Below, piece by piece: positions 37,177-44,857 of a stretch of 64,000 bases of DNA. Position numbers and translations under genes: made by a program. The stretch is from Chloroflexota bacterium (GTDB lineage Bacteria; Chloroflexota; UBA6077; CF-72). The notes under the pieces were generated by a model. The model ran no database searches and had not been told where the DNA came from. It worked only from the letters and a program-made list of their open reading frames with translations. Within the stretch, counting starts at the first letter, position 1. Every line of letters begins with the position of its first letter. Location of the stretch: positions 1-64,000 of the forward strand of contig JAFAOS010000191.1 in the NCBI GenBank assembly GCA_019247515.1, in the 5' to 3' direction.

Positions 37177-38405
37177 TCCCCGTCCCTGAGCCGGGCCTCA
37201 CCCCCGAGGACATGGTCCGCCGCGCCAGCGCCATGGTGCCAACGTTGCGCGAGCGCCAGATGGAGTGCGAACGGCTGGGACGCATCCCGCAGGTCACCAA
37301 TGACGAGTTCGTCTCCGCCGGGTTCTATCGCATCCTCCAGCCGCGGCGCTTCGGCGGCTACGAGTTCGGCATGCCCACCTTTGCTCGGGTGATGATGGAA
37401 GTCTCGCGCGGCTGCGCCTCCAGCGGCTGGGTCCTGGCACTGACCGGTGGACACGCGATCATGCTGTCGGCTTTCTTTTCGGAGGAAGCCCAGATCGACG
37501 TCTACGGTCCTGACGGCGAGTTCCGCGGCCCGAGCCGTACGCCCCCGTATGTCGTCGCTCAACCGGTGGACGGCGGGTTCATCCTGAACGGCGAATGGAA
37601 CTACGTCTCCGGCTGCGATATCGCCACGCACGTCATCGGCGGCATCAACGTCAAATCCACCACCGGCGACGAGCCGCGCGTTGGCATCGTCGATCGGAAG
37701 GACTTCACGATCGTCGACGACTGGGACACCATCGGCATGCGCGGCACGGGCTCGCGGCGGGTGGTGGTGCGCGACGCATATATCCCGGAGTACCGCACGA
37801 TTCCGCCCATGCGCGACGCGTTTGGCTCGCGCAACGCACCCGGACGGCGGGTCCACCAGAATCCGGTGTACGTCGCCGGTCGACTGGTGAGCGTGCTCTT
37901 CGAAGAGATGGCGGCGGTCGCCGTCGGGCTCGCCAGAGGCGCACTGGACGTGTACGAGCACGAGCTGTGCTCCAGCCGCTTGCAGATGCCACCCTACGCG
38001 CTCCGCTCGGAGACTCCGGACTACCAGCGCCACTTCGGCGAAGCCTGGGCAACCATTCAGGTGGCCGAAGCCACGGTGATGCACATTGCGGAGAAGTACA
38101 TGGAATTCGCCCGGCAGGACGTCGAAGAAGAAATCCCGTTCTCTGACGAACGCGACCTGGAGCTGCAGTTGCTGGAGCAACACGCGACACGCCTGGCGGG
38201 TGACGCGGTCGACCTGATGTTTCGCACCGCGGGGACGCACGTGGCCCAGAGCAACTCGATGCTGCAGCGCTATTTTCGCGACATGGCGGTGATCAAGACG
38301 CACATCGCGGCGCAGACGGACCGCGGCGCGCAGTCCTTCGGCCGCGAACATTTTTCTCAGACTCAGACTCAAACTCAAACTCAAACTGGACTGGAGCGGG
38401 CATGA
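37173..38405 (+). CDS. Acyl-CoA-dehydrogenase-fold flavin monooxygenase (HpaB/HsaA-like), copy 1
   Basis: A 410-residue group D flavin monooxygenase-like protein. The start is the ATG at 37173, overlapping the upstream stop. It shows GFYRILQPRRFGGYEF near residue 51, SSGWVLALTGGHAIML near 87, the beta-domain GEWNYVSGCDIATHVI near 139, WDTIGMRGTGSRRVVV near 184, and a C-terminal four-helix bundle with FRTAGTHVAQSNSMLQRYFRDM. Members oxidise phenols or steroid rings with reduced flavin from a separate reductase. The extreme C-terminus is five QT dipeptides from a hexanucleotide repeat. Its stop overlaps the MBL gene start. A related protein is at 60812-61993. Confidence 0.85.
   Translation: MIPVPEPGLTPEDMVRRASAMVPTLRERQMECERLGRIPQVTNDEFVSAGFYRILQPRRFGGYEFGMPTFARVMMEVSRGCASSGWVLALTGGHAIMLSAFFSEEAQIDVYGPDGEFRGPSRTPPYVVAQPVDGGFILNGEWNYVSGCDIATHVIGGINVKSTTGDEPRVGIVDRKDFTIVDDWDTIGMRGTGSRRVVVRDAYIPEYRTIPPMRDAFGSRNAPGRRVHQNPVYVAGRLVSVLFEEMAAVAVGLARGALDVYEHELCSSRLQMPPYALRSETPDYQRHFGEAWATIQVAEATVMHIAEKYMEFARQDVEEEIPFSDERDLELQLLEQHATRLAGDAVDLMFRTAGTHVAQSNSMLQRYFRDMAVIKTHIAAQTDRGAQSFGREHFSQTQTQTQTQTGLERA
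38358..38387 (+). repeat. In-frame hexanucleotide repeat (five units) encoding a QT tail
   Basis: Two CAGACT units are followed by three CAAACT units at the very end of the flavin monooxygenase gene, encoding QTQTQTQTQT. Unit gain or loss would keep the frame and change only tail length. Confidence 0.9.
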
Positions 38406-39199
38406 ACATTGGAGACCTGGTCGCCGAGCCGATCTACGACGGCGTCATGCGTGCTCCCGCGACGGTGTTTTACCGGGACACCACCACCGAGCAGTGGGCG
38501 CCGCACCAGCGCTTCCTGGAGCCCGACGGCATGATTCGCTTCGACCTGGGCGGCTTCCTGGTACGCGGTCGAGGCGATCGGGTCGTGCTGATCGACGCCG
38601 GCATGGGGCCGCGCTCTGGTCTGATCCGCGACGGTCGGGGCAGTTTCGAAGGCGGCCAACTGCTGAACAATCTCGCCACGCACCGGGTCCGCCCGGAGGA
38701 CATCACCGACGTGCTGTTCACACACCTGCACTTCGACCACGTTGGGTGGGCGGCGAACGAGGGCGACATCGTCTTTCCGAATGCCACGTATCGTTGCGAC
38801 ATCCGCGACCTGGAGCATTTCCGCGACGACGAGCGGGTGCGCGGCACCCTGGCGGTCATCGAGAGCCGCCTCGAGACCTGGGACGGCAGTGGGCCGGTGT
38901 GTCCCGGCATCGACGCCATGAGCGCGCCGGGCCACACGCCGGGCAGCACCATCGTCGTGATGTCGTCGGGCACGGCGCGCGGCATGCTGCTCGGCGACGT
39001 GGTCCACTGCCCGGTCGAGCTGCTCGAGGACGAGTGGGCCGGGGTTGGCGACCTGGACCCCGAGCTGGCCAAGCGCACGCGCACCGCGCTCAATCGCGAG
39101 CTGGAGGGCACCGACACGCCGGTGGCCGCCGCGCACTTTCCAGGCATGGTCTTCGGCCGACTGCTCGCCGCCGAAGGCCGCCGCAACTGGGTCGTCTGA
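38402..39199 (+). CDS. Metallo-beta-lactamase-fold hydrolase
   Basis: A 265-residue MBL-fold protein. The metal motif is THLHFDHVGW near residue 109 (HxHxDH), with further ligands likely in SAPGHTPGS, LLGDVVH and AAHFPG. The family includes lactonases, thiolesterases and others; the N-terminal DGMIRFDLGGFLVRG layout is typical of small-molecule hydrolases rather than nucleases. It ends the operon that starts at 34310, where it could hydrolyse a lactone or ester made by the flavin monooxygenase (inference). Its TGA directly abuts the stop of the convergent gene, giving TGATCA. Confidence 0.85.
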   Translation: MNIGDLVAEPIYDGVMRAPATVFYRDTTTEQWAPHQRFLEPDGMIRFDLGGFLVRGRGDRVVLIDAGMGPRSGLIRDGRGSFEGGQLLNNLATHRVRPEDITDVLFTHLHFDHVGWAANEGDIVFPNATYRCDIRDLEHFRDDERVRGTLAVIESRLETWDGSGPVCPGIDAMSAPGHTPGSTIVVMSSGTARGMLLGDVVHCPVELLEDEWAGVGDLDPELAKRTRTALNRELEGTDTPVAAAHFPGMVFGRLLAAEGRRNWVV

Positions 39200-40819
39200 T
39201 CAGTCGTCGAGCATGAGGGCTTCGACCGGCGCGTCGCCGCTCACGGATTCCACCGACGGCAGGTCGAAGGCCGACGCGAAGCGCTGGTAGGCCTCCAGCG
39301 GATCACCATATTTTCTGTAGCCCGTCAGGTTGACCACGCTGCCGAACAGCAGGCGCTCGCGGTCGACGGCCGTGCTCTGGACGTGATCCTCCAGCAAGCA
39401 CAGACAGATTTCCTGGTTGTGCGGATCGTTGCCAAATTCGGCGGACGCCAGCGCCAGACGCTGCACGAGCGGCTGGGTCGGATAGCCGCTGGCCACATAG
39501 GCGTGGACCAGCGCCAGGCTCTCGTCGGAGTTGCGCGCCAGCAGCGCCTGATGGAGGCGGTCCAGAATGCGCGGGGCGTCCCAGCTGTCCGCCGCGCGCA
39601 GTGAGCGGAGCGTACGCGGCCCGTTCTTGGGATCGGCGGCCTGGTTGTGCGAGGCGGTGTTGACCATCGCGCCCGCCACGAACAGCAGCTTGACCTGGTG
39701 TGGGTGGTCGAAGGCGTCGAAGTACCAGCGCAGCGTGTTGCAGTACTCGGCGGTATGCTGCGGCATCGAGTAGTTCTCGGGTGCGCCGCACTCCAGCATG
39801 AGCTCCGCGGCCGCGACCTGCAGCACGTCGAGAATCTGACGCGGACCCTTGCCGGCTTTCAGCAGGTCGCAGACGTGGTACTGCCAGTCGGGCTCGCGAG
39901 CGTGGAGGATGACGTCTTCGAGCCTGGCTTGCTCATCCGGGCTGAGCGTGCCCTGCGACTGCAGGAAGTCGTGATCCAGTCCTTCGAGCTGCGCCTGGCA
40001 CACGGCGGTGGCCATCTCGAAGGTCGAGTACCAGTGGGGGCCGACGGCCATGTCGGGCACGCCCGCGTACACGACGTCGTGCGCGTTGGCCCAGCCGAAC
40101 AGATTGCCGAGCTCCACCACCGATCGGCCGCGGTAGCCCTTGTGCCCGGTGGTGTACGAGCGGTTGAAGAGCATGCGGTCCTGGACGTCGATCAGGCCGG
40201 CGAAGATCAACTGCGCCAGGATCTTCTGGCGCTCAGCTGGTGAGGCGTGGTCGATCATGCCCAGGAAGACGCGATAGGCGGGGATGATCTCGCTGCGCTG
40301 CACCAGCGTCAGCCACAGGTTGAGGCGTTCGTCGAGGGTGCCGTCGGTTGCCAGCGGCTGCTGGTCTGGACAGTGAACTTCGGGCGCTGGCGGCGCGGCG
40401 GAGACGTCCAGCTTGTACATGCGCGTGTAGTGGCCCGGGGCTTTGCCCAGCAGCTGGTTCCACGGGTCAAGGCCGGTGGGCAGGTACCAGTAGGTCTGCA
40501 TCAGCGGCAGATGCTCGAATTGAGACGGCATCAGGCGGGTCAGCCGCACCGTGGCGCGCGCGCTGAGCAGGCAATGATCGTTGTTGACGAACTTGACCAT
40601 GCCGTCGTCCAGGCGCTGGTGGAACGGCACGTGCGTGTAGGGCGCGTGAATGCGCACCGCCTGGTACAGCAGCTCCGGGACCGATCGGCCCTCACGAGTG
40701 AGATCGAACAGCACGTCGGCGGCGCCGCGCTGGTCGCGGGCGAGGATGCGCTCCTCGAGTCGAGCGTACTGATCGTTCGAACGGTCGCGGACGTCGGCCG
40801 GCGTCAAGGTCACGGCCAT
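39200..40819 (-). CDS. Large helical protein of unknown function
   Basis: I do not recognise this 539-residue protein. The ATG at 40819 has a good ribosome-binding site (GGGAGGTG, 8 nt away), so a longer frame upstream is not used. It has no signal peptide and no clear membrane helix. It is His-rich in places (RIHAPYTHVPFHQRL near residue 48, AHDVVYAG, GPHWYSTFEMA, DWQYHVCDLL, FDAFDHPHQVKLLFVAGAM), and the C-terminal half looks like repeated helical hairpins. The His clusters could bind metal or heme (speculation). It lies between the MBL operon and a P450, convergent to one and divergent from the other. Confidence 0.7.
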   Translation of the reverse strand: MAVTLTPADVRDRSNDQYARLEERILARDQRGAADVLFDLTREGRSVPELLYQAVRIHAPYTHVPFHQRLDDGMVKFVNNDHCLLSARATVRLTRLMPSQFEHLPLMQTYWYLPTGLDPWNQLLGKAPGHYTRMYKLDVSAAPPAPEVHCPDQQPLATDGTLDERLNLWLTLVQRSEIIPAYRVFLGMIDHASPAERQKILAQLIFAGLIDVQDRMLFNRSYTTGHKGYRGRSVVELGNLFGWANAHDVVYAGVPDMAVGPHWYSTFEMATAVCQAQLEGLDHDFLQSQGTLSPDEQARLEDVILHAREPDWQYHVCDLLKAGKGPRQILDVLQVAAAELMLECGAPENYSMPQHTAEYCNTLRWYFDAFDHPHQVKLLFVAGAMVNTASHNQAADPKNGPRTLRSLRAADSWDAPRILDRLHQALLARNSDESLALVHAYVASGYPTQPLVQRLALASAEFGNDPHNQEICLCLLEDHVQSTAVDRERLLFGSVVNLTGYRKYGDPLEAYQRFASAFDLPSVESVSGDAPVEALMLDD

Positions 40820-40892
40820 CAGGCGGCACCTCCCATGCTGTGCATCAGGATAGGGGCCTGCGCGGTGACGATTCAAAGTGCCGCGGGGTGAC

Positions 40893-40898
40893 TAACCT
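40893..40898 (+). promoter_or_regulatory. Candidate -10 element (TAACCT) of the P450 gene
   Basis: TAACCT ends 6 nt before the ATG at 40905. The 15 bases from the hexamer to the ATG (TAACCTGCCTGCATG) are identical to those before the alcohol dehydrogenase gene on the minus strand at 60512-60526. Confidence 0.5.
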
Positions 40899-40904
40899 GC
40901 CTGC

Positions 40905-42119
40905 ATGGCGACGACCGACGCTCCGGTGTTCTCTGACCCGCGCTACCGTGCTGATCCTTACGGCGTGCTGGCTGAAGTGCGCCGCGAACGGCCGGCTTAC
41001 CTCACGCGGCTGCCCAGCGGCGAGCAGGTTTTCCTGGTCACCCGCTTCGCGGACGTCGAGGCGGGGCTGAAAGACGCGCGGCTGGTCAAAAACATCACCA
41101 ATGCCCGCGAGCGGCGACCCGGCATGCTCGCGCGTCTGGGATTCCTCAAAAACTTCGGTAACACCAACATGCTGCGGGCCGATCCACCCGAGCACACGCG
41201 CCTGCGCGCGCTGGCCCACCAGGCCTTTACACCCAGGCTCGTCAACCAGATGCACGACCACATTCAAACGCTGGCCGATCAGCTGATCGACGCTGTCGAG
41301 CCCGCTGGACGGATGGACCTGATCGCCGACTTCGCCCTGCCGCTGCCCATCACCGTGATCTGCGAATTGCTCGGCGTGCCGCGGCAGGACGAGCAGAAGT
41401 TCCGACGCTGGTCAGGCGCGCTGATCGAATCCGGGGCGCTCAGCAGCGAGTCGGTGCCGCTAGTGCCCCAGCTGCTGCTGATGGTCCGCTATGTCCGCAG
41501 GCTGGTGCGTCGCCGACGCGCGCATCCGGCCAGCGGCGAGGACCTGGTGGGTCAGCTCCTCGCCGCGCGTGAAGGCGGACAACAGCTGTCCGAACGTGAG
41601 CTGTTGTCGACCATCATCTTGCTGCTCATCGCCGGGCACGAGACGACCGTCAACCTGATCGGCAATGGCACGCTGGCGCTGCTGCTCAATCCCGACCAGC
41701 TCCAGCGGCTGCGGCAGGACCCAACGCTGGTCAAGCCGGCGGTCGAAGAGCTGCTGCGTTACGTCAATCCAGCCCAGTTGGTGAATCGCTACGCCCGCGA
41801 GGACCTCGACATCGGCGGCGTGCCGATTCGGCGCGGCAGCCACCTGCTGCTGATCCTCGCCGCTGCCAATCACGATCCTGACTTCCTCGAGCGACCAGAC
41901 CAGTTGGACGTCTCGCGCACGGTCAGGCAGCACGTCGCCTTCGGCCAGGGCATCCATTATTGCCTGGGAGCGCCGCTGGCCCGGCTCGAAGGCGAGATCG
42001 CCTTCGCCACGCTGTTGCGGCGGCTGCCCAACGTGCGGCTTGGCGTTCCCGTCGAGGAGCTCGAGTGGCGGTCCGGCATCGAGCTGCGGGGATTACGCAG
42101 CCTGCCGGTTGTGTTCTAA
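40905..42119 (+). CDS. Cytochrome P450
   Basis: A 404-residue bacterial soluble P450. The I-helix motif is IAGHETT (about residue 245), the K-helix ExxR is EELLRY, and the heme ligand is C353 in the loop FGQGIHYCLG. The N-terminus (DPYGVLAEVRRERPAY) and size resemble the CYP107-like class. It inserts one oxygen atom into a substrate such as a terpenoid, steroid, fatty acid or xenobiotic. No ferredoxin or ferredoxin reductase gene adjoins it, so electrons must come from elsewhere. Transcription is probably leaderless. Confidence 0.93.
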   Translation: MATTDAPVFSDPRYRADPYGVLAEVRRERPAYLTRLPSGEQVFLVTRFADVEAGLKDARLVKNITNARERRPGMLARLGFLKNFGNTNMLRADPPEHTRLRALAHQAFTPRLVNQMHDHIQTLADQLIDAVEPAGRMDLIADFALPLPITVICELLGVPRQDEQKFRRWSGALIESGALSSESVPLVPQLLLMVRYVRRLVRRRRAHPASGEDLVGQLLAAREGGQQLSERELLSTIILLLIAGHETTVNLIGNGTLALLLNPDQLQRLRQDPTLVKPAVEELLRYVNPAQLVNRYAREDLDIGGVPIRRGSHLLLILAAANHDPDFLERPDQLDVSRTVRQHVAFGQGIHYCLGAPLARLEGEIAFATLLRRLPNVRLGVPVEELEWRSGIELRGLRSLPVVF

Positions 42120-42135
42120 ACCTTGCTATCCGTGC

Positions 42136-42141
42136 TACACT
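42136..42141 (+). promoter_or_regulatory. Candidate extended -10 promoter (TGCTACACT) of the metal transport unit
   Basis: TG-C-TACACT is an extended -10 (TACACT 42136-42141), 17 bp after the P450 stop. Transcription would start near 42148 and give a leader of about 190 nt, far longer than others here. Confidence 0.45.
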
Positions 42142-42147
42142 GATTGC

Positions 42148-42339
42148 GGCGCGGTGCGCCACAGCATGTCTTCAGAACCTCCAAGTAGTCAAACCACACA
42201 CGCGTTTTCTGATGCGAACCTGCCCCTGGGGGGCTTCGCCTAGTCGTCGCATTCTCTCGCTGAGTCGCTGACGGTCAGGCGGGCGTCCCCGGCGTGGGTG
42301 CGCCCGTTCTTTTTCTCTATCGCACAGGGAGGCCGTCAA
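42148..42339 (+). promoter_or_regulatory. Structured 5' leader with terminator, candidate metal-sensing RNA switch
   Basis: This gene-free leader precedes the MgtE-N/Nramp unit. A hairpin forms from GCGAA (42214-42218) and TTCGC (42235-42239) with an inner GCCCC/GGGGC stem. ATGCGA (42212-42217) can instead pair with TCGCAT (42247-42252), so the two folds exclude each other. Downstream, CGGGCG (42280-42285) and CGCCCG (42301-42306) form a stem followed by TTCTTTTTCT, an intrinsic-terminator shape, just before the AGGGAGG ribosome-binding site. I could not match it to the M-box or yybP-ykoY consensus as I know them. Function is inferred from layout and downstream genes. Confidence 0.5.
42280..42316 (+). 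terminator. Putative regulated intrinsic terminator in the leader
   Basis: A 6-bp GC stem (CGGGCG/CGCCCG) with a 15-nt loop that can partly pair internally is followed by a T-rich run. It lies between promoter and coding sequence, so it would act as an attenuator rather than a true gene end. Confidence 0.55.
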
Positions 42340-43590
42340 ATGCAGTACGTCAGCGAACTTCTCGGAGCGCCCGTCCGTGACCCGGACGGGAACGTCGTCG
42401 CGCGAGTATCCGATGTGTTGGTACCCGCCGACGCAGACTATCCGGCCGTCGACGCTGTCGCCCTCAAGCCTCCCAAGGGCGAGACGCGTATGGTTCCCTG
42501 GTCCGCGCTGCAGGTGCAGGAAAACGGCGGCGTCTCGCTGTCCACCGCCCTGGCCCAGACGCCGACGTTCGATCCGCCGCCGCACGAGCTCTCGCTGGCT
42601 CGGCAGGTGATGGACCACCAGATCATCGACGTCAATGGCGTGCGCGTCGTGCGCGTCAATGACCTGCAGCTGGCGCCCACCGAGGGCGCGTACCGGCTGA
42701 TCGGCGTCGACATCTCGACCGCCGGCCTGCTGCGCCGGCTGGGCGCCGCGCGGGTCCTCAGCGCGCTCGGCGTCAAGCTGACTCCCACCGCGATCGCCTG
42801 GGAAGCCATCGAGCCGGTCGAGTCCGGCGAAACAGGCGTCAAGCTCAAGGTCTCGCACGAGGATCTCGCCAGGCTGCACCCGTCGGACATCGCCGAGATC
42901 ATCTCGCAGCTCGACCAGCACCACGTGCAGGAAGTGCTCGAGACGCTCGACGACGAGGCGGCCGCCGACACCATTGGCGAGGTCAGTCCCGACCTGCAGG
43001 TGCAATTGCTCGAGGGCATGGAGCCCGAGCGCGCGGCGGACATCCTCGAGGAGATGGACCCCGACGATGCCGCCGACATCCTCGGCGACATGGAGCCCGA
43101 CAAGGCGCACGACCTGCTCAGTCGCATGGAGCCCGACGAGGCCGAGGACGTGCGCGAGCTGCTCAGCTATGACGAGGAGACCGCCGGCGGGCTGATGACC
43201 AACGAGGTCGTCACGGTGCCCGCCACGGCCACCGCCGCGCAGGCGATGCGCCTGGTGCGCACCCAGGCGGCGGAAATGGAAAACGTGTATTCGGTCTACG
43301 TCGTCGACGAAAACGAGGTGCTGCTCGGCGAGCTCTCCTTGCGCGAGCTGATCGTGGCCGACCCACAGGTGCCGATTGGCCGCGTCATGCACCGCGAGCT
43401 GATCCGCGGCCGGCTGGACGATACCGACCAGGAAGTCGCGCGGCTGATCGCCAAGTACAACTTGCTGGCGCTACCAATCGTCGACGACGTGGGCCACCTG
43501 CGTGGCATCGTGACCGTCGACGACGCGATGGACGTGATCCTGCCCGACGATTGGAAGGCGCGCATTCCGCGCGTCTACGCGCATGGGTAA
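42340..43590 (+). CDS. Soluble PRC-barrel/MgtE-N/CBS protein, likely divalent-metal sensor
   Basis: A 416-residue protein with a good ribosome-binding site before the ATG at 42340. Residues 1-75 are a PRC-barrel (LLGAPVRDPDGNVVARVSDVLV), with a second barrel-like part to about 170. Residues 185-285 are the MgtE N-terminal superhelix, rich in acidic residues (EEMDPDDAADILGDMEPDKA). Two CBS domains complete it (about 290-410; MTNEVVTVPATATAAQAMR). In MgtE these cytosolic domains bind Mg and gate the channel; here the MgtE membrane domain is absent. The next gene is an Nramp-like transporter, so this is probably its separate regulatory subunit (inference). Confidence 0.85.
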   Translation: MQYVSELLGAPVRDPDGNVVARVSDVLVPADADYPAVDAVALKPPKGETRMVPWSALQVQENGGVSLSTALAQTPTFDPPPHELSLARQVMDHQIIDVNGVRVVRVNDLQLAPTEGAYRLIGVDISTAGLLRRLGAARVLSALGVKLTPTAIAWEAIEPVESGETGVKLKVSHEDLARLHPSDIAEIISQLDQHHVQEVLETLDDEAAADTIGEVSPDLQVQLLEGMEPERAADILEEMDPDDAADILGDMEPDKAHDLLSRMEPDEAEDVRELLSYDEETAGGLMTNEVVTVPATATAAQAMRLVRTQAAEMENVYSVYVVDENEVLLGELSLRELIVADPQVPIGRVMHRELIRGRLDDTDQEVARLIAKYNLLALPIVDDVGHLRGIVTVDDAMDVILPDDWKARIPRVYAHG

Positions 43591-43609
43591 CCCTCGGCAG
43601 TAAGACTGC

Positions 43610-44857
43610 ATGCGCCTGCCCCGGTCGCGAGGTCTCCGCGCGGTCTGGGGGTTTCTGGCCGTGCTCGGACCTGGCGTCATCACCGGGGCCGCTGGCGACG
43701 ACGCTGGCGGAGTCGCGACATACGCGTCGGTGGGCGCCCAGTACGGCTACACGCTGCTGTGGATCATGGGCCCGATCACGGTGGCGCTGATCATCGTCCA
43801 GCTCCAGGTCGCCCGCATGGCAGTCGTGACGGGCAAGGGCTTCGCCGAGCTGATTCGTGAAGAGTTCGGCGTGCGGTGGACGGCCGTCGCGATGGTCGTG
43901 TTGATCGTCGCCAACGGCACGGTGACAATCGCCGAATTCGCGGGCATTGCCGCGGCGGGTGAGCTGTTCGGCATTCCCAGACCGATCAGCGTGCCGCTCA
44001 TGGCGGTTGTCGTCTGGCTGATCGTGGTGCGAGCGTCGTACACGGTCGCGGAAAAGATCTTCATTCTCTTGTCGACGGCGCTGCTCACGTACGTGGGCGC
44101 GGCGATCCTGGCGCAGCCGGACTGGAAGGAAGTCGGGGTCGCGCTGGTGACGCCGTCGTTCCAGTTCGACCCGGGCTACCTGGCGACCTTCGTCGCGCTG
44201 GTCGGCACCACGATCACGCCCTACATGCTGTTCTATCTCCAGTCGTCGCTGACCGATAAAGGCGTCGACGTGACCGACTACCCCCGGGAGCGAACCGACG
44301 TCATCGTCGGCTCGCTGCTCACCACCATCATCGCCGTGTTCATCGTCGTTTCGACCGCCGCGACGCTGCACGTCAACGGCGTGGTCATCGACACCGCCGA
44401 AGACGCCGCTCGCGCCCTCGAGCCGCTGGCCGGACCCTACGCGTTCCTCCTGTTTGGCCTCGGCCTGTTTGGCGCGAGCATGCTGGCAGCCAGCGTCCTG
44501 CCCCTCAGTACGGCCTACGCGGTGTGCGGCGCCTTCGGCTGGGAGCGCGGCGTGTCGCGATCGTGGTCCGAAGCGCCGATCTTCAACACGCTGTATACGG
44601 CGCTGATCGCCATTGGCGCCGCCTTTGTCCTGATCCCGGGCCTGCCGCTGATTCAGGTCATCGTCGCGACCCAGTTCCTCAATGGCGTGCTGCTGCCCGT
44701 GGTGCTCATCTTCGTTCTCAAGCTGGTCAACGACCACGAGCTGATGGGCGACTACACCAACAATCGTCTGTTCAACGTGCTGTCGTACGCGACCACGGGC
44801 GTGCTCGTGCTGCTGACCGTGGCGCTGCTGGCGTTTTCCGCGTTCGGAATCGGCTAG
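43610..44857 (+). CDS. Nramp/NRMT-family divalent metal transporter, divergent metal site
   Basis: A 415-residue membrane protein with about 11 helices of the SLC11/Nramp fold (GPGVITGAAGDDAGG in helix 1, TTITPYMLFYLQSSLTDKGV in helix 6). Canonical Mn/Fe Nramps have DPGN in helix 1 and a metal-binding Met in helix 6. Here helix 1 reads GDDAGG and helix 6 reads TTITPY with no such Met. Loss of that Met is a feature of Nramp-related Mg transporters, so Mg or another hard divalent ion is a reasonable guess. The gene begins 19 bp after the MgtE-N/CBS gene. The stop overlaps the convergent VWA gene by 4 nt. Confidence 0.85.
   Translation: MRLPRSRGLRAVWGFLAVLGPGVITGAAGDDAGGVATYASVGAQYGYTLLWIMGPITVALIIVQLQVARMAVVTGKGFAELIREEFGVRWTAVAMVVLIVANGTVTIAEFAGIAAAGELFGIPRPISVPLMAVVVWLIVVRASYTVAEKIFILLSTALLTYVGAAILAQPDWKEVGVALVTPSFQFDPGYLATFVALVGTTITPYMLFYLQSSLTDKGVDVTDYPRERTDVIVGSLLTTIIAVFIVVSTAATLHVNGVVIDTAEDAARALEPLAGPYAFLLFGLGLFGASMLAASVLPLSTAYAVCGAFGWERGVSRSWSEAPIFNTLYTALIAIGAAFVLIPGLPLIQVIVATQFLNGVLLPVVLIFVLKLVNDHELMGDYTNNRLFNVLSYATTGVLVLLTVALLAFSAFGIG

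Noticed and set aside
42148-42339. M-box or Mn (yybP-ykoY) riboswitch
   Set aside because: I could not find the conserved core bases of either class; it is reported only as an unassigned candidate leader.
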